Assembly: GCA_009916335.1 (NCBI GenBank)
Contig: SAAR01000149.1
Coordinates: 1 to 8,365, forward strand
Length of the DNA: 8,365 bases
Origin: Erysipelotrichia bacterium
GTDB taxonomy: Bacteria; Bacillota_I; Bacilli_A; Erysipelotrichales; Erysipelotrichaceae
Direction of reading: 5' to 3'
Both the position numbers and the translations under genes were made by a program. Under the pieces are notes generated by a model, which saw only the letters and a list, made by a program, of their open reading frames with translations, had not been told where the DNA came from and ran no database searches. Shown here in pieces: positions 1 through 6,588 of this stretch (the first letter of the stretch is position 1; every line of letters begins with the position of its first letter).

Positions 1-87
1 CTCATCATTAGATAATTCTTTTACTCTTTTATCTTCTGACAGACCTACTTTAGCACAAATTTCTTTTGCCTTATTTTTCAAAATTGT
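1..87 (-). pseudogene. rpsM: Ribosomal protein S13 (rpsM) fragment, N-terminus missing, continues past window start
   Basis: Read on the minus strand from 87 down to 1, the frame gives a peptide containing KAKEICAKVGLSEDKRVKEL and then SNDE. This resembles roughly residues 25-50 of bacterial S13, where the family has a ...TAxxILxxAGVSEDxRVxDLTxxE segment. S13 is a small-subunit head protein that contacts tRNA and is normally encoded between rpmJ/infA and rpsK. Here the conserved N-terminal part is absent: the frame is preceded by an in-frame TAA at 88-90, and the other two minus-strand frames between 91 and 146 do not encode it. There is no ribosome site or credible start codon. I read it as a partial stray copy rather than the functional rpsM. 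The identification rests on about 25 residues, and the remainder lies outside the window. Confidence 0.66.
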
Positions 88-146
88 TTAAACTAATGAA
101 CAATAATTTGAATTCCCATAAAAAATAGAAATTAATCTTTTCTTTC

Positions 147-2015
147 TTATTTCATTTCCCAATCAAGAATGATTCGCTCACTATCGACAGGCTCAATTTC
201 TTTACTTTCTATCATTGCATTTGTCATCAAATCTTGATTAGTGCCTAAATGCTCAAATACTTCTTTAGTTTTCGTAATATATTTTTCATCAATTGTTCCT
301 GCCCATGCAGCTACGGTATAAAGTGTATCGTCTTTAATTTTTTTACCATTCATCAAAGTAAGCTTTTTAACGTTTTTATTTTTATCTGCCCAAGGAGCAT
401 ACGTCATTTTAAGATTTGATGGGGCATACATTGCATTGACTTCTACTCCGTTAATAATAGGGTGCTCCATTAATGCTTTTAAGTTTTTACCACTAATTAA
501 ATACGTTGTTAAATAATCTTCAGCTTTCACTCCCTTTAAACAGAAACGTTCAGGATATACAATATCCCCTTTATAAATAGAACTCATATTTCCTTTGAAA
601 TAGGTTCGATTAAGCATTAAAGCAATGTCGGCATCACTTTTTTCTCTCATGACATCTGCATTATAAAGACTTGTTTGTAAGACAGTGAACGATTGTTTTG
701 CTTTGGCAATTGGTTCCACATCTAATAAATCTAATTCATTGAATGTTTCAAAGTTATCATTGCATTCAATCATTTCATCTATTGTTAATTCACCTTTAAC
801 CCATTTTTTAAACACATCAATATAATTGTCAGAACCATATGTATTAGTATACAAAATATGACCTGTTTCCATACATTTTTGAATTTCTTCAAAAGCATAA
901 GCAGATTCTTGTTGGTAAGAAGTTAAGCTACTGATACCAGAAAACATTTTTTGTAATGTTTTTTGACCATCATTACTGCTAATATAATTTAAAATATTTA
1001 GAATATCTTTTTCTTTTTCATCATCTGCCATTGCCTTTTTTGCGACGGAAATCTTTGTTCCACTAATCATCTCCATCCAGTTGTTACCTGCTTCATTAGT
1101 AGGAAAGCCAATAAAACCTAATTCAACATCTCTTCCTTCTTCTTGTGGAAGACTTAGAATATCTAAATTTCTTGCTAGCATGGCAGTATCGCCATTTAAT
1201 AAATCATAACCATATTGAGTGATGCTGGCACTAAAATCCTCATCTTTAATTAAACCACGATGATAGAATTCTTTTAAAACGTTAAAAGCTGGTTCTAAAA
1301 GATTTCGACTAGATGCATTTTTTTGCACAAACTCATTGTATTGCACTTGTTTTTCCATATTGGCGAATATTTCATCATAACTAAAACCTAATCCTAGCCA
1401 TTCAAGTTGTTCAATATACTTTGTACAAACAGCAAATGGGCGAATACCAGTAGCACTGATTTGCTCACATAAAGTGTAAAATTCATCTATTGTTTGAGGG
1501 ACTTGCCAACCATGTTGTTGAAACAAAGTTTTATTGTAAATGATTCCATGAATAGAATTAATGGTAGGAATCTGAAATAGTTTTCCATTGATATTTAATG
1601 CATTTAATGAAGATAAGTTATATTTACTTAAGAAATTTTCGGCAGCTAAATCATATAGAAAATCATTATCGGGAATGTTCACTTTACAAAAAGAAATATC
1701 CGTTAATTCATTATGTTCATCTTGCATTTTCATGTATGTAACAGGGTTAGGACCTGCTAGCGTTTCCACAAACACAACATCAATATCAGGAAATTTTTCT
1801 TCTAATGCCTCTTCCAAAGGTGTTTCATCAAAAGAATCGTATTTTCCTATGGTGATAATTCGTTTGTCCTCATTAATAGGTTGATAAGAAATAATTTCGT
1901 TTTCCGCTGTATAGTCATAAGAATTAGTGGATTGATTGTTTTTACTAGTGCAACCACTTACTATGAATACGCTACACACTGATAATACAAGTAATGTTTT
2001 TAATCTTTTCATCAT
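147..2015 (-). CDS. Lipoprotein: family 1 solute-binding protein fused to a 5'-nucleotidase C-terminal-like domain
   Basis: A 622-residue protein that is probably secreted and lipid-anchored. Residues 1-22 form a lipoprotein signal: positive MMKRLK, a hydrophobic core and lipobox VSGC with the lipidated Cys at 22. Residues about 50-440 resemble ABC sugar-type (family 1) binding proteins, including the mid-domain segment with GIIYNKTLF, GWQVPQTIDEF and the later GDTAMLARN. Residues about 455-622 resemble the C-terminal domain of 5'-nucleotidases: DADIALML, YKGDIVYPERF, LISGKNLKALME, then NGKKIKDDTLYTVAAWA. The metallophosphatase domain that normally precedes it is absent, and the nucleotidase NGGxR substrate loop reads NRTYFKGN, so catalysis is not expected. 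No permease or ATPase gene adjoins it, so it is an orphan binding protein or a sensor. The start at 2015 was chosen because AGGAAGG (2025-2031) lies 9 bases upstream. It looks intact, unlike its neighbours. Confidence 0.85.
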   Translation of the reverse strand: MMKRLKTLLVLSVCSVFIVSGCTSKNNQSTNSYDYTAENEIISYQPINEDKRIITIGKYDSFDETPLEEALEEKFPDIDVVFVETLAGPNPVTYMKMQDEHNELTDISFCKVNIPDNDFLYDLAAENFLSKYNLSSLNALNINGKLFQIPTINSIHGIIYNKTLFQQHGWQVPQTIDEFYTLCEQISATGIRPFAVCTKYIEQLEWLGLGFSYDEIFANMEKQVQYNEFVQKNASSRNLLEPAFNVLKEFYHRGLIKDEDFSASITQYGYDLLNGDTAMLARNLDILSLPQEEGRDVELGFIGFPTNEAGNNWMEMISGTKISVAKKAMADDEKEKDILNILNYISSNDGQKTLQKMFSGISSLTSYQQESAYAFEEIQKCMETGHILYTNTYGSDNYIDVFKKWVKGELTIDEMIECNDNFETFNELDLLDVEPIAKAKQSFTVLQTSLYNADVMREKSDADIALMLNRTYFKGNMSSIYKGDIVYPERFCLKGVKAEDYLTTYLISGKNLKALMEHPIINGVEVNAMYAPSNLKMTYAPWADKNKNVKKLTLMNGKKIKDDTLYTVAAWAGTIDEKYITKTKEVFEHLGTNQDLMTNAMIESKEIEPVDSERIILDWEMK

Positions 2016-2089
2016 AAATACCGACCTTCCTTCTTCATTATAAATATTTGTCGATTAAATCAATACATTATTTTTTAGGTGTTGCTTTA

Positions 2090-2113
2090 ATATATGCTTA
2101 TTATAGCATATAT
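2090..2113. repeat. Inverted repeat, 8-bp perfect arms
   Basis: ATATATGC (2090-2097) and GCATATAT (2106-2113) are perfect inverted arms around an 8-base centre. With a bulge, the arms extend into GCTTT/AAAGG. The centre holds the -10 of the minus-strand lipoprotein promoter, so the repeat could be an operator. On the plus strand it is followed by CTTTTTC and could instead form a weak terminator. The arms are AT-rich, so part of the symmetry may be chance. Confidence 0.35.
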
Positions 2114-2128
2114 AAAGGCTTTTTCACT
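2100..2128 (-). promoter_or_regulatory. Probable promoter of the minus-strand solute-binding lipoprotein gene
   Basis: On the minus strand the bases at 2108-2100 read TGCTATAAT, a perfect extended -10 element (TGn-TATAAT). The -35 region (about 2123-2128) is poor, as is common with an extended -10. Transcription would begin near 2093, leaving a leader of about 78 bases before the ATG at 2015. The element lies inside the apparent first codons of the plus-strand frame 2048-2986, which argues that those codons are not genuinely coding. Confidence 0.5.
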
Positions 2129-3025
2129 ATATTAAAAGCGAGTGAATGGATTATTGATAAAGTAGCGACAACAAGTGAAACAGGAAGTAAACATAAAGAG
2201 TGTTTAATTTGTGGGGAAACATTAGAAACAAAGATGATTGAAAAATTATCAGTAAATGAGAATGGAGAATCTACCACAGATGATGATTCAGGTAAAGTGA
2301 AAAAAGATACAATTGTGGAAGAAAATGCACCGCAAACTTCTTTCAATAACAATGTGAATGAATTAAGAGAAATGGTATTAACTCCAGAAGAAGAACAAGC
2401 AGTGGCGAATGGAGAAGATATTAAAATATATCTTAATGTGAAAAACGTTGATAAAACAGTAAGTAAAGAAGAAAAAGAATTGGTAATGAAAGAAGTGATT
2501 GGTAAAGATACAAATGATGTTCATACAATTTTCTTAGATGTTTCTTTATATAAACAAGTAGGGAATAAGGAAGCAGTTTCTATTAAAGAGTTAAGTAATG
2601 GAAAAATCTCTGTAACGATTAAAGTACCAGAGGAATATCGTAAAAAGAATAGAGCATTCCAGTTCTTACATGTACATAATGGAGAGGTTAAAAATGTAGA
2701 AGGTGTGTATGATGAAGAAAGTGGAAACTTTACGTTTGAAACAAATCAATTTTCTACCTATGTAATGGCATATCATGATCATGAGTATGTGAAAAAACAA
2801 GATGGTACAAATGAATGGAAAGAATGTTCAATTTGTAAGGAAAAGATAGAAATGAAGAAAATAAATGAGAATACTGTGAATACAGGAGATAGTAGTAATA
2901 CTACATTATTTGTATCCATGATGGTATTATCAGGAGCAATCTTATGTTTATTCTTATGGAATAAACATAGAAAAGAACAAGAATAAGATATGTTCAAAAA
3001 GAATTAAACGTATAAAAATAATTCT

Positions 3026-3095
3026 AAAAGATGTGTAAGTGATGAAAATACGAATGTATGTTATACAAAAGTGATTCATAACAAGCACATCTTTT
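3026..3095 (+). terminator. Long-loop inverted repeat ending in a T-run, terminator-like
   Basis: AAAAGATGTG (3026-3035) pairs perfectly with CACATCTTTT (3086-3095), and further T follows. It is placed to terminate transcripts from the surface-protein remnant. The 50-base loop is long for a simple intrinsic terminator, so it may instead be the end symmetry of a lost element. Confidence 0.35.
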
Positions 3096-3123
3096 TGTAT
3101 GCATTTGAGAGGAGTTGTGAATA

Positions 3124-3633
3124 GTGGATAACAATATAGCTAATAATGATCTATTAGTAAATGAGATTGCTAGTATTATAACTGAAGCAAGAAACAATGT
3201 TGTCAAAACAGTTAATAATGAGCTAATTACTGCATATTGGAATATAGGACGTGTTATAGTCGAAGATGAACTTAAGAATAAACGTGGAGAATATGGTAAA
3301 AAGCAACTTATTTTGCTTTCAAAAACTCTTACAAAAAGATTTGGAAAAGGATTTTCAAGGGCAAATCTTCAGAACATGAGATTGCTATATTTGAAATATC
3401 CAATTTGCCAGACATTGTCTAGCAAATTGAGTTGGTCACATTATTGTGAGTTATTATATATTTCTGATGATGATAAACGTAGTTTTTATGAAAAAGAAGC
3501 GATTAATTCAAATTGGTCTGTAAGAGAACTGAAAAGACAAATTAGTACATCATTGTTTGAAAGATTGCTGTTGTCTGATGGTAAAACAAATAAAAAAACT
3601 GTGCTTAAATTAGCTCGAAAAGGCAACGCTTAA
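3124..3633 (+). CDS. Truncated YhcG/DUF1016 protein, N-terminal domain only
   Basis: A 169-residue product that matches the N-terminal domain of YhcG-type (DUF1016) proteins: the helical segment ELITAYWNIGRVIVEDE, then GEYGKKQLILLSKTL, FGKGFSRANLQNMRLLYL, LSWSHYCELLYI and NWSVRELKRQISTSLFERLL. Full-length relatives are about twice as long and carry a PD-(D/E)XK nuclease-like C-terminal domain, which is missing here. Homology ends at LARKG (3610-3624); the last two residues (NA) and the stop come from a different reading frame belonging to the GGDEF remnant. Start GTG at 3124, with GAGAGGAG at 3107-3114, 9 bases upstream. The start and ribosome site are good, so a truncated protein could still be made. 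It cannot be a nuclease. YhcG proteins are often found in mobile or accessory DNA, which fits the broken surroundings. Confidence 0.75.
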   Translation: MDNNIANNDLLVNEIASIITEARNNVVKTVNNELITAYWNIGRVIVEDELKNKRGEYGKKQLILLSKTLTKRFGKGFSRANLQNMRLLYLKYPICQTLSSKLSWSHYCELLYISDDDKRSFYEKEAINSNWSVRELKRQISTSLFERLLLSDGKTNKKTVLKLARKGNA

Positions 3634-4183
3634 AGAAGTTGTTTTCACAACGCTTTCTATTGATCAAGAAAAGGAAAGAGAACAGTATTTACTTCGTATT
3701 TCAAATATCGATAAGCTTACTGGCACATTTAACAGGCGTGCCTATGAAGCAGATTTAGAGGAGTATCGTAAAAGTTTAGCAGAGGACTTTATTGTGGTTT
3801 CTCTTGATTTAAATGGATTAAAGGAAATTAATGATCTTCAAGGACATCAAGTTGGTGATGATGTATTGCAACGGTGTACAGCTTGTATAAATGATATTTA
3901 TAGTCCATATGGTAAGATATATAGGGTTGGTGGAGATGAGTTTATTGCTTTTATACACATTGATAAGCAAAAAATGATAGCACTTAAAGAGGAATTGTAC
4001 AAAAAATTAGAAGAAGAAAGCCAGAGCATGAAAATAGAGATTAATATTTCTTGTGGGTATTGTGCATATATTGAACATTCAAGTGCAAATGTAGATGATC
4101 TTATTATGCTAGCAGATAAAAATATGTATAAAGAAAAGGCGTTATACTACAAAAAAAATACCTATCAAAGAAATCCACGATAA
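3620..4183 (+). pseudogene. Diguanylate cyclase remnant: GGDEF domain without its N-terminal part
   Basis: The frame that opens after the TAG at 3611-3613 encodes KATLKEVVFTTLSID, a coiled linker EKEREQYLLRISN, then a complete GGDEF domain: DKLTGTFNRRAYE, DLNGLKEIND, GHQVGDD and RVGGDEF (GGDEF at 3929-3943), ending with the DNMY-type helix ADKNMYKEK and a stop at 4181-4183. GGDEF domains make cyclic di-GMP from two GTP. The product-inhibition RxxD site that normally precedes GGDEF is absent (SPYG occupies it). No ATG, GTG or TTG occurs in frame before 3794, and starting there would remove the DxLTGxxNRR part. The sensory N-terminal region is gone, having been replaced by the YhcG fragment in another frame. 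I judge it inactive unless a recoding event occurs. Confidence 0.8.
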
Positions 4184-4186
4184 AAT

Positions 4187-4254
4187 TTTAAGATTGAGTT
4201 CTACTTGTCAATATTTTGTGTAAAACTTAGTCTTAAAGATAATCGCTAATTATC
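4187..4254 (+). other. Two adjacent stem-loops after the GGDEF remnant
   Basis: TTTAAGATTGAGTT (4187-4200) can pair along all 14 bases with AACTTAGTCTTAAA (4224-4237), using two G-U pairs, with a 23-base loop. The next base starts a second perfect hairpin: GATAAT (4238-4243), loop CGCTA, ATTATC (4249-4254). The G-U pairs favour an RNA fold on this strand. No T-run follows, so neither hairpin is a standard terminator. Function unknown. Confidence 0.4.
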
Positions 4255-4326
4255 TGATTAGTAAAACCCTTATTTTGATTGTCATAAAGTGGGTTAAAAG
4301 TTCGATTTCACTTAAATTATAAAATG

Positions 4327-4367
4327 AAAAAACAACCAATTTCTTTTTTGAAAAAGGTTGCTTTTTT
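4327..4367. terminator. Probable bidirectional intrinsic terminator
   Basis: The core stem is CAACC (4333-4337) with GGTTG (4356-4360). It has an inner TTTC/GAAA stem and an outer A6/T6 extension with one bulged base, and is followed by TTTTTT (4362-4367). On the minus strand the same stem is followed by TTTTTTCATTTT. It could therefore end plus-strand transcription from the remnants and minus-strand transcription from the tRNA gene about 85 bases away. Confidence 0.65.
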
Positions 4368-4451
4368 GAAATGATAGGGAATGATTTTCCAGCTTTTTAT
4401 CTAAAATCCATATTTATAAAAAGTAAAAAACTCCCCATTTATCAGTATATT

Positions 4452-4528
4452 TGGCGTCGCTAAGAGGATTTGAACCTCCGACCTACCGCTTAGGAGGCGG
4501 TCGCTCTATCCAGCTGAGCTATAACGAC
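4452..4528 (-). tRNA. tRNA-Arg, anticodon CCU
   Basis: A 77-base tRNA with an encoded CCA end. Acceptor arm GTCGTTA pairs with TAGCGAC (one G-T pair), discriminator G. The D arm has AGCTCAGCTGGATAGAGC. Anticodon stem ACCGC/GCGGT encloses the loop CTCCTAA, giving anticodon CCT (CCU in RNA; plus-strand bases 4492-4494), which reads AGG. The T arm is GGAGG-TTCGAAT-CCTCT. All arms fold cleanly, so it should be functional. It is a single gene, transcribed away from the GntR operon. No attachment-site duplication is visible at its 3' end within the window. Confidence 0.97.
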
Positions 4529-4621
4529 ATTTAAAAAACCATATTTAATTTTATTTGCACCCATGCTCTTAGAAGAGATTGTTTTATTCATTTCACTCTA
4601 AAGATGATGATATGCACGAGT

Positions 4622-4650
4622 ATAGTATCATATTTTAAAAAAATTCACAA
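4622..4650 (-). promoter_or_regulatory. Possible promoter of the tRNA-Arg gene
   Basis: On the minus strand, TTGTGA (4650-4645) and TACTAT (4627-4622) are separated by 17 bases. Each matches four of six consensus positions. It would give a leader of about 85 bases before the tRNA 5' end. No better promoter is apparent closer to the gene. Confidence 0.3.
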
Positions 4651-4656
4651 ATAGTA

Positions 4657-4684
4657 TTGACATATAGATAAAATATTGTATTAT
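4657..4684 (+). promoter_or_regulatory. Promoter of the GntR-ABC operon
   Basis: TTGACA (4657-4662), a perfect -35, and TATTAT (4679-4684), a good -10, are 16 bases apart. The -10 lies inside the left arm of the 34-base palindrome that follows, so a protein bound there would block the promoter. Confidence 0.7.
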
Positions 4685-4711
4685 TGTATTAGTTACTTAA
4701 TACAGTAATAC
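4678..4711. promoter_or_regulatory. Nested palindrome, candidate operator of the GntR repressor
   Basis: The left arm GTATTATTGTATTA (4678-4691) and right arm TAATACAGTAATAC (4698-4711) are inverted copies with one mismatch in 14, around GTTACT. Each arm itself contains two GTATTA units in the same orientation, so the site could hold two dimers. It spans the -10 and the transcript start and ends directly before the ribosome site AGGAGGTGA (4712-4720). YtrA-type GntR repressors typically bind such palindromes at their own promoters; binding by the adjacent protein is inferred. Confidence 0.65.
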
Positions 4712-4724
4712 AGGAGGTGAAGTG

Positions 4725-5096
4725 ATGTCTGTTTCCTTTAGCAATGATCGTGCCATCTATTTACAGATTGTCGATTTTATGAAAATTGATATTATTTCAG
4801 GTAAATACAGGCAAGGTGAAAAACTTCCTTCAGTTAGAGATTTAGCGATTGCATTTAAAGTGAATCCTAATACGATGCAAAGAGCATTTATTGAACTGGA
4901 AAGTTTAGGTCTAGTCTATACAGAAAGAACAAATGGAAGGTTTGTATCGAATGAAGAAGGAGTGATTGAGAATATCAAAAAACAAATTGCAAAGACAAAA
5001 GTAGAAGAATTTCTTTGTTATATGAAAAGTTTAGGGATTGAAGATAGTGAGATTATCACTTATATAAGTGATGTCAGAAAGGAAAAGAATATATGA
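4725..5096 (+). CDS. GntR-family transcriptional repressor, YtrA type
   Basis: A 123-residue regulator. Residues about 3-72 form the GntR winged helix: AIYLQIVDFMKIDIISGKY, GEKLPSVRDLA, the recognition helix VNPNTMQRAFIELE, and the wing GLVYTERTNGRFVS. The remaining 50 residues are a short helical tail, as in the YtrA subfamily, which lacks the large effector domain of FadR or HutC types. These proteins usually repress their own operon encoding an ABC transporter and respond to cell-wall-active agents or membrane stress in known examples. The ATG at 4725 was preferred to the GTG at 4722 because AGGAGG (4712-4717) is 7 bases from the ATG and only 4 from the GTG. Its stop overlaps the next start by 4 bases (ATGA), which shows translational coupling to the ATPase. 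Confidence 0.9.
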   Translation: MSVSFSNDRAIYLQIVDFMKIDIISGKYRQGEKLPSVRDLAIAFKVNPNTMQRAFIELESLGLVYTERTNGRFVSNEEGVIENIKKQIAKTKVEEFLCYMKSLGIEDSEIITYISDVRKEKNI

Positions 5097-5788
5097 GTAT
5101 TGTCGAAATAAAAGATGTGAGTAAGATGTTTGGTCGAAAAGAAGTATTAAAAAATATTAACTTAACGATTGAAAAAGGAAAGATTATCGGTTTATTAGGT
5201 ACCAATGAAAGTGGGAAAACAACATTGATTAAATTGATTAACGATTTGTTAGTTGCTTCTAAAGGGGAAATTTTAATCAATGGACAAAAGCCAGGTGTAG
5301 AAAGTAAAAAAGTGATTTCCTATTTACCAGAAAGAACGTACTTGAATGCGAATATGAAAGTCAGTGAAATGCTTGATTACTTTATTGATTTTTATGAAGA
5401 TTTTGATCGTGAAAAGGCTTGCCGATTATTAGCTGATTTAGGTATTAGTGAAAGTGAAAAGCTAAAGACCATGTCAAAAGGAACAAAAGAGAAAGTACAG
5501 TTGATTTTAGTGATGAGTAGAAAAGCAGATTTATATATTTTAGATGAGCCTATTGGTGGGGTGGATCCTGCAGCGAGGGATTATATCTTAGATACAATTC
5601 TAACAAATTTCAATAAAGAAGCTTCCATCTTAATTTGTACGCATTTAATTGCTGATATTGAACGTGTATTAGATGATGTTATCTTTATTTCTAAAGGAGA
5701 AATAGTAGAGAACACATCTGCTGATGAATTGCGTGATCAACATGGTAAGTCAATTGATGAAATATTTAGGGAGGAATTCAAATGTTAG
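5093..5788 (+). CDS. ABC transporter ATP-binding protein, YtrB/BcrA-like
   Basis: A 231-residue ATPase that powers export or membrane remodelling with the permease encoded next. Motifs in order: Walker A GTNESGKT (36-43); the Q-loop position, where the usual Gln is Glu (YLPER, E80); a signature reading MSKGTKEK (127-134) rather than LSGGQ, as is common in YtrB-type ATPases; Walker B LYILDE (147-152) with catalytic Glu152; D-loop GGVDP (155-159); and the switch His184 in CTHLI. All residues needed for hydrolysis appear present. The length fits a single nucleotide-binding domain. Ribosome site AAAGGA at 5078-5083 sits inside the end of the repressor gene. It overlaps the permease gene by 7 bases, so the three are one coupled operon. 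The substrate cannot be read from the sequence. Confidence 0.92.
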   Translation: MSIVEIKDVSKMFGRKEVLKNINLTIEKGKIIGLLGTNESGKTTLIKLINDLLVASKGEILINGQKPGVESKKVISYLPERTYLNANMKVSEMLDYFIDFYEDFDREKACRLLADLGISESEKLKTMSKGTKEKVQLILVMSRKADLYILDEPIGGVDPAARDYILDTILTNFNKEASILICTHLIADIERVLDDVIFISKGEIVENTSADELRDQHGKSIDEIFREEFKC

Positions 5789-6585
5789 GGAAATTATTGA
5801 AATATGATATAAAGGCAGAATTTAAAAGTTTATTGCCCATTTATTTAGTGGCGTTCATTATGCCGATTTTGATTCGTATTATGGATTTGTTGGTTGCTCA
5901 ATTTTCCGTTTTAAATACATTTTATGGCTTATTGCTGTTTATGTATGTGATCGTGTTAATTGCTGTATTTGTATGGACACTGATTGTAGCTGTAAAACAT
6001 TTTTATAATAATTTATTAAAAGATGAAGGGTATTTAACGAATACTTTACCAGTAAAAAGAAGCCAAATTATTTTATCAAAAGAAATTGTTTCACTATTAA
6101 CGTTTATCGTTTCAACGATGGTTGTGATGATATCCGTTATGATTGGTATTTATCATGGTGGGATTAAAGAAATTTTAGACAGTATTCATTTATTTCTTTC
6201 AGTACAGTTTGATTTAGATTTTGTATCTCTTTTCTTCTGGTTTATTGTAACAATGCTTGTATCTTATGTATCACAAGTACAAATCTTTTATTTAGCTATG
6301 CTATTAGGACAAACAAGAAATACTAATAAAGTTGTTTTCTCCTTTGTGTTCGGTATTATTATTTATCTTGTTTTACAAGTGGTTTCTCTAATTAGTATTG
6401 GTATTGATTATCTCATTGATCCATCTTTGATGAGTGGATTGGAATCAACAACTACGAGTGTAAGACAAGTGATTGACACATCGACATTAGTGCTAGTAAC
6501 TTCGTTAATTGTAGAGGTAATATGCCTAGTTGTTATTCATTATATTAGTGTGTATGTGATCAATCATAAATTAAATTTAGAATAA
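5782..6585 (+). CDS. ABC-2-type permease, six transmembrane helices
   Basis: A 267-residue integral membrane protein with hydrophobic segments at about 14-38, 44-70, 104-128, 146-172, 183-206 and 235-260. The loop after helix 2 carries NNLLKDEGYLTNTLPVKRS, a feature of ABC-2-like permeases in clostridia and relatives that are partnered with YtrB-like ATPases. It should dimerise and pair with the upstream ATPase. The start ATG is preceded by GGGAGG (5769-5774) and lies within the end of the ATPase gene. There is only one permease gene, unlike B. subtilis ytr, which has several components. Likely repressed by the upstream GntR protein. A role in envelope or antimicrobial stress is inferred from the gene order only. 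Confidence 0.88.
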   Translation: MLGKLLKYDIKAEFKSLLPIYLVAFIMPILIRIMDLLVAQFSVLNTFYGLLLFMYVIVLIAVFVWTLIVAVKHFYNNLLKDEGYLTNTLPVKRSQIILSKEIVSLLTFIVSTMVVMISVMIGIYHGGIKEILDSIHLFLSVQFDLDFVSLFFWFIVTMLVSYVSQVQIFYLAMLLGQTRNTNKVVFSFVFGIIIYLVLQVVSLISIGIDYLIDPSLMSGLESTTTSVRQVIDTSTLVLVTSLIVEVICLVVIHYISVYVINHKLNLE

Positions 6586-6588
6586 GTT

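Larger units (their letters stand above)
2048..2986 (+). pseudogene. 3' remnant of a cell-wall-anchored surface protein
   Basis: The frame encodes 312 residues, but only from about residue 31 (base 2138) does it look like protein. From there it gives ASEWIIDKVATTSE and a CLIC pair (Cys52, Cys55), a module that occurs as a repeat in large Bacillota surface proteins. Residues about 107-240 form a second known type of surface module (from LTPEEEQAVANG to NQFSTYVMAYHDH). A second CSIC half-module follows (Cys260, Cys263). The tail has VNTGD (about 277-280), a hydrophobic helix (about 286-304) and a basic end NKHRKEQE, which is the layout of a sortase-anchored protein with a variant of the LPxTG signal. 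The only start is a TTG at 2048 with no ribosome site, and the first 30 codons overlap the divergent gene's promoter. The signal peptide and N-terminal region are missing, so this is most likely a 5'-truncated, non-exported relic. Confidence 0.7.

Noticed and set aside
1588..1884. A plus-strand frame inside the solute-binding lipoprotein gene
   Set aside because: It lies wholly antisense to a convincing gene, has no ribosome site and shows no recognisable protein features.
74..2126. TTTTTCA at 74-80 and again at 2120-2126, near both apparent boundaries of the lipoprotein gene, as a possible target-site duplication
   Set aside because: Seven bases of T-rich sequence in AT-rich DNA are easily shared by chance, and the boundaries themselves are uncertain by tens of bases.
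3794..4183. A functional short diguanylate cyclase starting at GTG 3794
   Set aside because: That start lacks a ribosome site and would omit the DxLTGxxNRR part of the GGDEF fold, so the product would not be a complete cyclase domain.
4184..4330. A known riboswitch class (for example c-di-GMP, because of the neighbouring GGDEF remnant)
   Set aside because: I could not match the conserved bases of any riboswitch family I know, and the element lies downstream of the broken gene rather than upstream of a regulated one.
4452..4528. The tRNA-Arg gene as the attachment site of an integrated element
   Set aside because: No second copy of the tRNA 3' end and no integrase gene is present in the window.
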